Part shown: positions 25,595 to 32,509 of the stretch, piece by piece
Numbering within the stretch: position 1 is the stretch's first letter
Layout: every line of letters starts with the position of its first letter
Assembly: GCF_000582685.1 (NCBI RefSeq)
Contig: NZ_KK073769.1
Span: 1,004,891 to 1,068,890, forward strand
DNA length: 64,000 bases
Reading direction: 5' to 3'
DNA from: [Scytonema hofmanni] UTEX 2349
GTDB taxonomy: Bacteria > Cyanobacteriota > Cyanobacteriia > Cyanobacteriales > Nostocaceae
Position numbers and translations under genes: made by a program
Notes under the pieces: model-generated
Databases searched by the model: none
What the model was told of the DNA's origin: nothing
Seen by the model: the letters and a program-made list of their open reading frames with translations, nothing else

Positions 25595-26107
25595 ATGAAA
25601 CGCTTTATTTTTATACCTGTGTTGGCATTAACGGGCTTGTTAAGTGGCTGTGTTGGCTATCCTCGTCTGTTAAGTTACCCTTTTGATCCGGGGGGTAGAA
25701 GTCTTAATAGTTCAGCTTCGGAATTAAATCCGCAAATTTCGGGTAGGTATATTGTTTTTACTAGCGATCGCCGGGGCAGCCAGGATGTGTATATGTTTGA
25801 TATGGTGACTCGTAATTTAATTGATTTGCCTGGTTTAAATTCTTTGGATGCGATCGCTTCACATCCTAGTGCTGACGGTGATGGTCGTTATATTGTCTTT
25901 GCGGCTTCTCGTCAAGGGCGATCGGCTATATTTCTTTATGACCGGGAAACGCGACAATCACGCAATTTGACTGCCGATCTTCAAGCGGAAGTCCGCAACC
26001 CGACAATTAGCGCTGATGCAAGTAGAATCTCTTTTGAGTCTAGTTTCAATGGACAGTGGGATCTTTTAGTCTATAACCGTTCTGGACAGCGTTTGAATTT
26101 ACCTTAA
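25595..26107 (+). CDS. TolB-like (PD40 repeat) lipoprotein, second copy
   Basis: A 170-aa paralogue of the preceding gene. The signal peptide KRFIFIPVLALTGLLSGC has a clear lipobox with Cys at about 19. Three PD40 repeats follow: LNPQISGRYIVFTSDRRGSQ, SHPSADGDGRYIVFAASRQG and RNPTISADASRISFESSFNG. The two neighbouring genes share the repeat layout and the terminal GQWD motif, so they are an old tandem duplication. They may dimerise to complete a propeller, which is inference. Its TAA is followed at once by GGGGACAAGGGAGACAAGGG repeats. Confidence 0.85.
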   Translation: MKRFIFIPVLALTGLLSGCVGYPRLLSYPFDPGGRSLNSSASELNPQISGRYIVFTSDRRGSQDVYMFDMVTRNLIDLPGLNSLDAIASHPSADGDGRYIVFAASRQGRSAIFLYDRETRQSRNLTADLQAEVRNPTISADASRISFESSFNGQWDLLVYNRSGQRLNLP

Positions 26108-26215
26108 GGGGACAAGGGAGACAAGGGAGACAAGGGGGATAAAGAAAAATTTCTTCCTTATCTCCCCCATCTCCCCCATCTCCCCTAGTCCCTAGTCCCC
26201 AGTCCCTAGTCCCTC
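26108..26215. repeat. Short tandem repeats between a TolB-like gene and sdhB
   Basis: GGGGACAAGGGAGACAAGGG (26108 on) is followed by ATCTCCCCC units and CTAGTCC heptamers (26158-26215). The heptamers form the last six codons and the TAG stop of sdhB. The two halves are partly complementary. Confidence 0.87.
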
Positions 26216-27211
26216 TTGTTGAACAGCTTCGATAAGCGATCGCACTTGTTGAGTTCCTTGTGAAGATTCAAATGAAAGTGGGAATTTACCTTTAGAAATC
26301 ATCCGTAAACCTAAGGGGGCAATATTCAGCAATCCTCTTAAGTCTTTGAAGTAATTACCAACTACATGTAAGCCAAATTTACGTTCATCAATCCAGCCAC
26401 CTTCTTTAACTAAGTCTATCAGTACCTTGCGGTGGCGAATTGAACGGCTGTCACTTGCTTGTTTGCGATCAATAATTTCTTGTTTAATTTTAGTGATTTG
26501 TTCGAGTGGCTCTACATCCATCGGACAAACACTATTGCAGTAAAGACAACGAGTGCAACCCCAAACTCCTTTAGTATCTTCGTTGTAATTTTCTAATCGA
26601 CTTTCATTTAGTCCATCGCGGGAGTCTGCCACCATGCGGTAAGCTTTGGCAAGAGCATGGGGACCGACAAAATCTGAGTTGACTTCACGGGCATTGCATT
26701 CAGAGTAACAAGCTCCACACATAATACAATTGCCCGTTTGATCGAGAAGCGATCGCTCTTGTGGTGTTTGCAAAAATTCTCTTTCTGGAACTTGTCGCCC
26801 TGCTGTGCTGACATAAGGAGCAACTGCCTCTAGATTATCCCAAAAACTGCTCATATCGACAACTAAATCTTTAATCACCGGCATATTACCCAATGGGGCG
26901 ATCGTGATTTCGGGAATAGCATTTGCGTTACTTCCCGATGCTGGGATATTTTCTCTTCTTTGTATTTCACTTCTGAGATTTTCCTTACATGCTAAAGCTG
27001 AACGTCCATTGATTCGCATAGCGCAGCTACCACAAATAGTATTGCGACAATTTTTGCGATACGCTAAAGTCCCATCTTGCTCCCACTTAATCTGATTGAG
27101 ACAATCCAGGATTGTATTGCCCGGTTCTGCCTCTAAACGGTAAATTTGTACAACAGGGGATGAATTTTCTGTCTGCCGAATGACCTTAAAAAGAACTTCC
27201 ATTTCCACCAA
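26192..27211 (-). CDS. sdhB: Succinate dehydrogenase/fumarate reductase iron-sulfur subunit
   Basis: A 339-aa SdhB. The N-terminal ferredoxin-like domain has the [2Fe-2S] cysteines in CRNTICGSCAMRINGRSALAC. The C-terminal domain has the [4Fe-4S] and [3Fe-4S] cysteine sets CIMCGACYSEC and CTRCLYCNSVCP. It passes electrons from the flavoprotein subunit SdhA to plastoquinone in the thylakoid or cytoplasmic membrane. The gene stands alone, as is normal in cyanobacteria. The C-terminal residues GLGTGD and the stop are encoded by heptamer repeats, so the native C-terminus has been altered. Confidence 0.93.
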   Translation of the reverse strand: MVEMEVLFKVIRQTENSSPVVQIYRLEAEPGNTILDCLNQIKWEQDGTLAYRKNCRNTICGSCAMRINGRSALACKENLRSEIQRRENIPASGSNANAIPEITIAPLGNMPVIKDLVVDMSSFWDNLEAVAPYVSTAGRQVPEREFLQTPQERSLLDQTGNCIMCGACYSECNAREVNSDFVGPHALAKAYRMVADSRDGLNESRLENYNEDTKGVWGCTRCLYCNSVCPMDVEPLEQITKIKQEIIDRKQASDSRSIRHRKVLIDLVKEGGWIDERKFGLHVVGNYFKDLRGLLNIAPLGLRMISKGKFPLSFESSQGTQQVRSLIEAVQQEGLGTGD

Positions 27212-28684
27212 CCAAAATTTTTAAATTATCTCACTACTAAATCATGAGTACGTGCATATTCCTTGTACTCATTGACCCATACTCATATTGCCCTTAATTC
27301 AAAGCCATCTGTAAATTGACTAATGATAAAAGAGCTACTGATTCTAGTTCAAGGATAACCAGAAAAATCTTAGTTCTCTAAATGCCGAATCGGTTGGGCG
27401 ATCGCCCGAACCCCTATACCTAGTTGCAAAATCGAGATATAACTATATGTTAATGTCCAGCAAAGACAATCCTGACATCGAAATATCCCTCTTAGGATGG
27501 CTAAACGATATTTTTTTGGTTATATAGAATTGTTAAAGCTTGTAATAAACTTCTTGGGTTTCACAAAGGATAGACAGGTTTAGTCTAGCGGCATAATTCT
27601 TTTCCAGGATTGGAGCGCAGAACACTCAAACTGCGGTGTTGCCTTTCCCAAATCAAGGAAACGCCGTAACTACGTCAGTTGTCAAAATTCCGTCTTTAAA
27701 TTAGATGAATTTTTCTAAAAGTTGTGCAGTAATAAGGAATCATTGGTAATCAAGCTGGAAGACCGCAGTTTTGCCTTGAGGAAATCACCACTGCAAAGTT
27801 TCTCAAAATCATATCATTTTTACCTCACGGTAATAAAGCACTCCTGAAAATCCTCACCGTTTTTTGTTTTCCCAGGGGGAGGCATTTAAATAAAAGTAAC
27901 TTTGCAACTTTAATTCAAAAATAAACAACTATTTTGCTATTATTAGTCCATGCTAGTATTTAATATAAAATTAGGAGGCAACAAAACCAGTATAAATAGT
28001 CGTCCATTCTCTGGCTATTATTATAGTTTTGTTTCTTTATAATGTAGAAAGATGAAATTTTTCGTCTATACTGGCAGGATAAAAGGGTGTATGCCACAAG
28101 AACCGTATGCAAATACTATGCTGTTTTAAGAAACGCTCAGATGAGGAAGAGGAAAACCTTACTAATCAAGAGTACCAAAGGCACTTCGCCGAAACTTAAA
28201 AGCCTGCATTCTCCGTTGGTCTACAACTTATTTCTAGTAGTAGAAGCCACACAATTTGTTAAGGTATCTTAAGATTACACCGCCGTATTAGCGCTTAAAG
28301 AGAAAATTAATTCACTCTCTTGATGGCAAAGAATGCTTAAAAATGCCGTACACTCACCGAAATGAATGTTTGTGACAACCATGACCTCTAATCTATTGTG
28401 GGCGACATAATAGAAGGAATATAAACAAATAACTCCCACTACTCAGATACAAGCTGTTCGTCTGTTGATGGTGAAAACAAGAGTTAAGTGTGAATAACAT
28501 CTACACTGCCAACTCTTTGGAGAATAGACACTACTTTTTACCTGGGATCTTATGGCTTTTATAAGCAGGAATTCATATCTTATCCTAAGGTCTTAAGTAG
28601 GTTTGACAGGTGTCAAAAAGCCAAATACTGGCATGAGACAATATCGTTTATCAGTTTGGAGAGACTAAGGATAATTTGAGCGTA
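27212..28684. other. 1.47-kb AT-rich gene-free region upstream of cyabrB
   Basis: No convincing ORF was found on either strand; a 61-codon frame at 28087-28272 has no recognisable features. The only structured-looking part is 27590-27800, where CGCAGAACACTCAAACTGCG and GCAGTTTTGCC near 27767 could fold. The far end must hold the promoters of sdhB (leftward) and cyabrB (rightward). The size suggests a long regulated leader or an undetected small RNA. Confidence 0.5.
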
Positions 28685-29140
28685 ATGACTGAAACCGCAA
28701 CCGCACCATTAACTGGAAAAACACTGCTTGCTAAGGTAAAAGAACTTTCTACTTTACCACGAAGAGAAAGAGCCAGACAATGTGGCTACTACACAACTAC
28801 TAAAGGTGGTCAGGTACGAGTAAACCTGACCGATTTCTACGATGCTTTGCTATCAGCTAGAGGAATTCCTCTCAGTCCAGAGGCACCAAAAGATGGGCGT
28901 GGGCGTGAACCGACCTATCGTGTTAGCGTACATCAAAATGGTCAGATTGTGATTGGAGCCACCTACACCAAAGCAATGGGCTTAAAGTCAGGTGATGAGT
29001 TTGAAATTAAGCTGGGATATAAGCATATTCACCTGATTCAAGTTGGTGAAGGTGATAAAAAATTGACCGAGGTAGATGAAGACTTAGAATTAGACGAAGA
29101 TGAAGACGAAGAAGATGAAGATGAAGACGACGAGGAATAA
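28685..29140 (+). CDS. cyAbrB-family transcriptional regulator (CalA-like)
   Basis: A 151-aa protein with the cyanobacterial AbrB signature: PLTGKTLLAKVKELSTLPRR, QCGYYTTTKGGQVRVNLTDF, and the C-terminal AbrB-like DNA-binding strand set GQIVIGATYTKAMGLKSGDE. It ends in a strongly acidic tail of about 25 residues (Glu/Asp only). cyAbrB proteins are global regulators of carbon/nitrogen metabolism, and of hydrogenase and stress genes in Anabaena. Start chosen at the ATG with AAGGAT about 11 nt upstream; an in-frame TTG nine bases earlier is less likely. The acidic tail is longer than I remember for most homologues. Confidence 0.85.
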   Translation: MTETATAPLTGKTLLAKVKELSTLPRRERARQCGYYTTTKGGQVRVNLTDFYDALLSARGIPLSPEAPKDGRGREPTYRVSVHQNGQIVIGATYTKAMGLKSGDEFEIKLGYKHIHLIQVGEGDKKLTEVDEDLELDEDEDEEDEDEDDEE

Positions 29141-29309
29141 ATTTTTCGGATTTAGGTATAGGTTCAAGCTAAATGCTTGACAACTTGTTCTCTATGTAAG
29201 AAAAATTAACACATTCTGTTTAACAATTGTGTCAAATCAAAAAAATACGATTAGACATCTTGTAGAGATAGCCATTTTGGTAGAAACTTGATTAAAAAAC
29301 AAGAAATCT

Positions 29310-30197
29310 ATGTTTGCAAGAAGTGTGTCGTATTTGTTGTCTGTTTCGTTATCATCATTTGAGCCATCAATCAACACTTTATTGTCATTTATTGAAAATG
29401 CACCAGTAATAGTTGTAGTGATGGCTTTTTTTATTGGCTGGATAGGATGCTGGTTCCCTGTAGCAATAGTATCGGCATTAGCACTGAATTTGGAACTGGG
29501 CAAACCTTTGCAGTCAGAACAAAAATTGCCTTTATTAATCTCCCTTTATTTATTAGCACCTTTTATTCTCTGGGGTATAAATTGGCTCACTAATACATCT
29601 TTTTCAAATTATGGCTTTAATGTAAATATTTCCCTTCTGGGTTCTTTAGGACTGGGTTTTGTTTTGGGAGTCTTCAGTTTAGCTGTTGTATTTGGTGGGC
29701 AACTTTGGCTTTCGTGGTGCAGTTGGCAAGAGTCCCAGACAAAGCAATTGCAATCTATCTTGCTACCTATTTTTTTGGTTGCTTTGTTTGTTGGTGGTAT
29801 AGAAGAATTGGTTTTTCGGGGTTTTTTATTCACTCAACTAGCAGAGGATTACCCAGTTTGGTTAGCAGCAGTTATTTCTAGCTTGATTTTTGCTTTACTA
29901 CATTTAGTTTGGGAACGACATGATACTATACCTCAATTACCTGGACTGTGGTTAATGGGAATGGTGCTAGTATTGGCACGGTTTAGCGATCGCGGTAATT
30001 TAGGTTTAGCTTGGGGACTGCACGCTGGATGGGTATGGGCGATCGCTTGCCTGGATACAGCAGAGTTAATTAGTTATACTGGTAAAGTCCCTGAATGGTT
30101 GACTGGTAAAAATAAAAAACCCCTAGCTGGTGCTACGGGAATTGTTTGTTTACTACTAACAGCACTGATTCTCTGGGTTTTCTCTGGCTATATTTAA
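29310..30197 (+). CDS. CPBP-family intramembrane glutamic endopeptidase
   Basis: A 295-aa multi-span membrane protein of the CPBP (CAAX protease/Abi, Rce1-like) family. Catalytic motifs are in order: EELVFRGFLF (paired Glu and Arg, about 165-171), LHLVWERHD (about 197) and the last conserved His in LHAGWVWAI (about 237). About seven to eight hydrophobic segments are visible. These proteases cleave membrane substrates or prenylated peptides; in bacteria the roles include bacteriocin self-immunity and membrane protein processing. No substrate is suggested by the neighbours. Confidence 0.85.
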   Translation: MFARSVSYLLSVSLSSFEPSINTLLSFIENAPVIVVVMAFFIGWIGCWFPVAIVSALALNLELGKPLQSEQKLPLLISLYLLAPFILWGINWLTNTSFSNYGFNVNISLLGSLGLGFVLGVFSLAVVFGGQLWLSWCSWQESQTKQLQSILLPIFLVALFVGGIEELVFRGFLFTQLAEDYPVWLAAVISSLIFALLHLVWERHDTIPQLPGLWLMGMVLVLARFSDRGNLGLAWGLHAGWVWAIACLDTAELISYTGKVPEWLTGKNKKPLAGATGIVCLLLTALILWVFSGYI

Positions 30198-30329
30198 TAA
30201 ATTAAAAGAGCTAGATTAAATCGTCAAAATTTAATCTCGATTAGGCTCGGCTAGAGCCGAATTTACGCCTGTGGACAAGAACCCGCCGACGGGCTTGAAG
30301 GAGAGGGCGATTGCACTTGACATTCAAGA

Positions 30330-30415
30330 CAGTCGCTACAAGATTAGGCGATCGCACTGTCGTTACAAGATTGGCGATCGCTATTGATAATCGGACTACA
30401 AAATTAGCGATCGCT
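30330..30415. repeat. Degenerate HIP1-containing tandem repeat
   Basis: Three imperfect copies, about 35 bp each, of a CTACAAGATTAGGCGATCGC-type unit sit between the protease gene and the DUF6887 gene. Each copy carries the HIP1 core. Confidence 0.6.
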
Positions 30416-30613
30416 CACTCGTGTTTTGATCAGCTGCTCTAGTTGGTTGAGATCCTCTTCATTCAGTCCACCGCTTTGTCGAATTACACCAGGCTCGTTG
30501 TGCAATCGCGCCATATAGATACGTATTGCTTCTTCATCTTCGCGGTGAGTAAGTACATAAGTTCTGAGTTCTTTTCGACTCATCTGTTGAAAATCAGGCT
30601 TCTGTGTCATCAT
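30404..30613 (-). CDS. DUF6887-family small protein
   Basis: A 69-aa protein starting MMTQKPDFQQMSRKELRTYV and ending in a Gln/Leu-rich helix (NEEDLNQLEQLIKTR). It matches the DUF6887 family, known almost only from cyanobacteria and typically encoded directly after a DUF6888 gene, as here. The frame is open 49 codons further upstream, but that extension overlaps the DUF6888 gene. The Met at 30613 fits the family N-terminus and leaves a 20-bp overlap. A toxin-antitoxin-like function has been suspected for such pairs but is not established. Confidence 0.72.
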   Translation of the reverse strand: MMTQKPDFQQMSRKELRTYVLTHREDEEAIRIYMARLHNEPGVIRQSGGLNEEDLNQLEQLIKTRVSDR

Positions 30614-30785
30614 CAAACTCCCAATGTCCGTTTCCTTTGATAGTGGTACCGATTGTGTCGCCAGCCAGAATGTAAATTTCCTTACGCTTTTCGTCGTAGC
30701 GGAATAGGTGGATGTCGGTATAGAAGTTAGACAATGTTTGGCAGACTCGCACACAGACAAGCATTTGCTCGACAGTTGGTATCAT
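30594..30785 (-). CDS. DUF6888-family small protein
   Basis: A 63-aa protein with the DUF6888 pattern: an N-terminal helix QMLVCVRVCQTLSNFYTDIH, then a strand-rich half with LFRYDEKRKEIYILAGDTI, closing GHWEFDD. It overlaps the DUF6887 gene by 20 bp, so the two are probably co-translated. The pair lies between the CPBP protease and the eCIS cargo gene, 255 bp from the latter. There is no direct evidence that it belongs to the eCIS. Confidence 0.72.
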   Translation of the reverse strand: MIPTVEQMLVCVRVCQTLSNFYTDIHLFRYDEKRKEIYILAGDTIGTTIKGNGHWEFDDDTEA

Positions 30786-30829
30786 CTTTGATCTACTTCC
30801 ATCCGCAGTAATTGCTTCCCGAACTTGCC

Positions 30830-30960
30830 AGCATTATAATCCTATCGTATGTGCGATCGCCCTGGCTCAAAACCATTGATGGCGAGCGGCGATCGCACTA
30901 TATTGTTTTCGTCATAGGAGCGATCGCATTTTGAGGGAGAGTGCGATCGCCTAACCTAAG
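30830..30960. repeat. HIP1 cluster downstream of the eCIS operon
   Basis: Five HIP1-core sites (GCGATCGC or one-base variants) occur within about 110 bp of non-coding DNA between the DUF6888 gene and the eCIS cargo gene. No ORF is seen. Confidence 0.7.
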
Positions 30961-31039
30961 AGGCTTGATCTGCGTTCCAAGATAAAGGATTTGTCTGCAC
31001 ATGAAGCCAATTAATCGGATACCCATGCTTTTAGAAATA

Positions 31040-32455
31040 TTACCAAGTTGGATTATATTTTTTCAATGTCTTCATATCCGCTCCTCCTTTATTTGCCGCA
31101 TCAACCGTGTTATACACTTTATTTTGTGCTGGGTCATAAATCCTCCATCCAGTGTATTTGCCCCACGGATATTTATCTCCCTTAGACGAGTTTTTTTCCT
31201 GCGATATTATTTGTGCATTACGGGGGTGATTTCCGCCCCCCCACGCCTTCGGGTAAATATGATCTACTGCTGCTATGTGTGGGGTAATTGTACTTGGATC
31301 TATTAGTTGCTTGCCATCCTCGTCATCAACCTGAAGATCGGCATTTTTTGAGAATGTAACAGACTTTTGGGTTTTTAAGAAATTCTCCTTCAAAATCGTG
31401 AATCGTTGATTGCTATCGAAGTTTTCATAGGGACCTACTCCTCCAGGAGAGTCTAAGTTAGCATACGGAGAGTCTATGTCAGGTATTATGCAGGCGTCGC
31501 GCTGTAAGACTGCTCTTGCTTTAGCATAAGGCGTTATTTGCTTGTTGGTAGCGTTGTGGCTAAGGTATGGTACTTGAGATTCTCCCGTATCCCTAGTTTG
31601 CGATCGCTGCACTACCCCCCCATTCTGCTGCACCACATGGGTCAACTCATGGGCAATCAGCTCCTGCCCCCCCCGACTCCCCGGCTGATACGCCCCCTGC
31701 CGAAAGAACACATCCTTCCCTGTTGTAAACGCCTTCGCCTGGATCGATTGATTCAACTGGTCAGACTGAGTATTCGTATGTACTCTCACCCCGCTGAAAT
31801 CAGCTCCCATCGCCTGCCCCATTGACCGTTGCAGACCCGCATCTAAGGGCTGCCCACCCCCCCTTGCACTGTTTATGGCAAATGTCAAATCCGTTGAAGC
31901 TTCCCCTCCGGCGATCGCACGCTGTTGGGTTGATTTCGCTTGAAGTTCCTCTGGCTTTTCTTCTTGCCTTTGGAGTGCCGTAATCTCAGATTTCGCCTGA
32001 AGTTCCTCTGGCTTTTCTTCCTGACGCTGTACCGATCGCCCTTGAGTTGACTGGGCTGAAGCGGGTGCATTGATCTGTCCCACCACCTGGGATGCAACCC
32101 GATCTGCCTCCTGTTCGTACTTGTCTCCTGGCTCCCCAATGGTCAGCTTTGCTTGGATGGGTGATGCTGAGGACTGTTGGGGGGAGTTCAAGAGCGATCG
32201 CTGTACCTCCCTGTTGTCGTTGACTTCGCTTTCAAACGCGGGCATCAGTTGCACCACTGGCTGACTTCTGCTACCAGCCTCGCTGGTAACAGATTTAGCT
32301 TGCAGGGCTGATGGTGAGACAGCCTTGGGTTGGAAAAACGGTGTAGAAGGTGCCCTTTCTGTCGAGAAGAAAGCATGTTCCGTCCCTGCCCCGAAAAAAG
32401 GTTTTTGCGCTGCTGGCTGATGATTTGTGCTTTTTTGGTTCTCGTTCGTTTTCAT
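31040..32455 (-). CDS. eCIS cargo: DUF4157 protein with C-terminal HNH nuclease domain
   Basis: A 471-aa protein. The N-terminus (1-55) has repeated aromatic motifs (KPFFGAG, PFFQPK) seen on eCIS-associated DUF4157 proteins. ASPIQAKLTIGEPGDKYEQE begins the eCIS core. A 14-residue unit (LQRQEEKPEELQAK) occurs twice (about 142-174). The DUF4157 domain follows, with the metallopeptidase-like motif AHELTHVVQQ (HELTH, 269-273). After a linker, residues about 395-430 form an HNH motif: VDHIYPKAWGGGNHPRNAQ with His-399 and Asn-413, then EKNSSKGD with Asn-422. It is the last gene of the eCIS operon, 55 bp after the tape measure gene. Inference: a DNA-cleaving payload whose peptidase-like domain may release the toxin tip. 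No immunity gene is evident. Confidence 0.85.
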   Translation of the reverse strand: MKTNENQKSTNHQPAAQKPFFGAGTEHAFFSTERAPSTPFFQPKAVSPSALQAKSVTSEAGSRSQPVVQLMPAFESEVNDNREVQRSLLNSPQQSSASPIQAKLTIGEPGDKYEQEADRVASQVVGQINAPASAQSTQGRSVQRQEEKPEELQAKSEITALQRQEEKPEELQAKSTQQRAIAGGEASTDLTFAINSARGGGQPLDAGLQRSMGQAMGADFSGVRVHTNTQSDQLNQSIQAKAFTTGKDVFFRQGAYQPGSRGGQELIAHELTHVVQQNGGVVQRSQTRDTGESQVPYLSHNATNKQITPYAKARAVLQRDACIIPDIDSPYANLDSPGGVGPYENFDSNQRFTILKENFLKTQKSVTFSKNADLQVDDEDGKQLIDPSTITPHIAAVDHIYPKAWGGGNHPRNAQIISQEKNSSKGDKYPWGKYTGWRIYDPAQNKVYNTVDAANKGGADMKTLKKYNPTW

Positions 32456-32509
32456 CGGTTTTCCTCAGGCAGAAAAGTAATGGTGAATTCCTTTTCGATA
32501 ATTTGCAGG

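Noticed and set aside
28087..28272. 61-codon plus-strand ORF in the cyabrB upstream region
   Set aside because: No ribosome binding site, no recognisable motif, and basic residue composition typical of chance frames.
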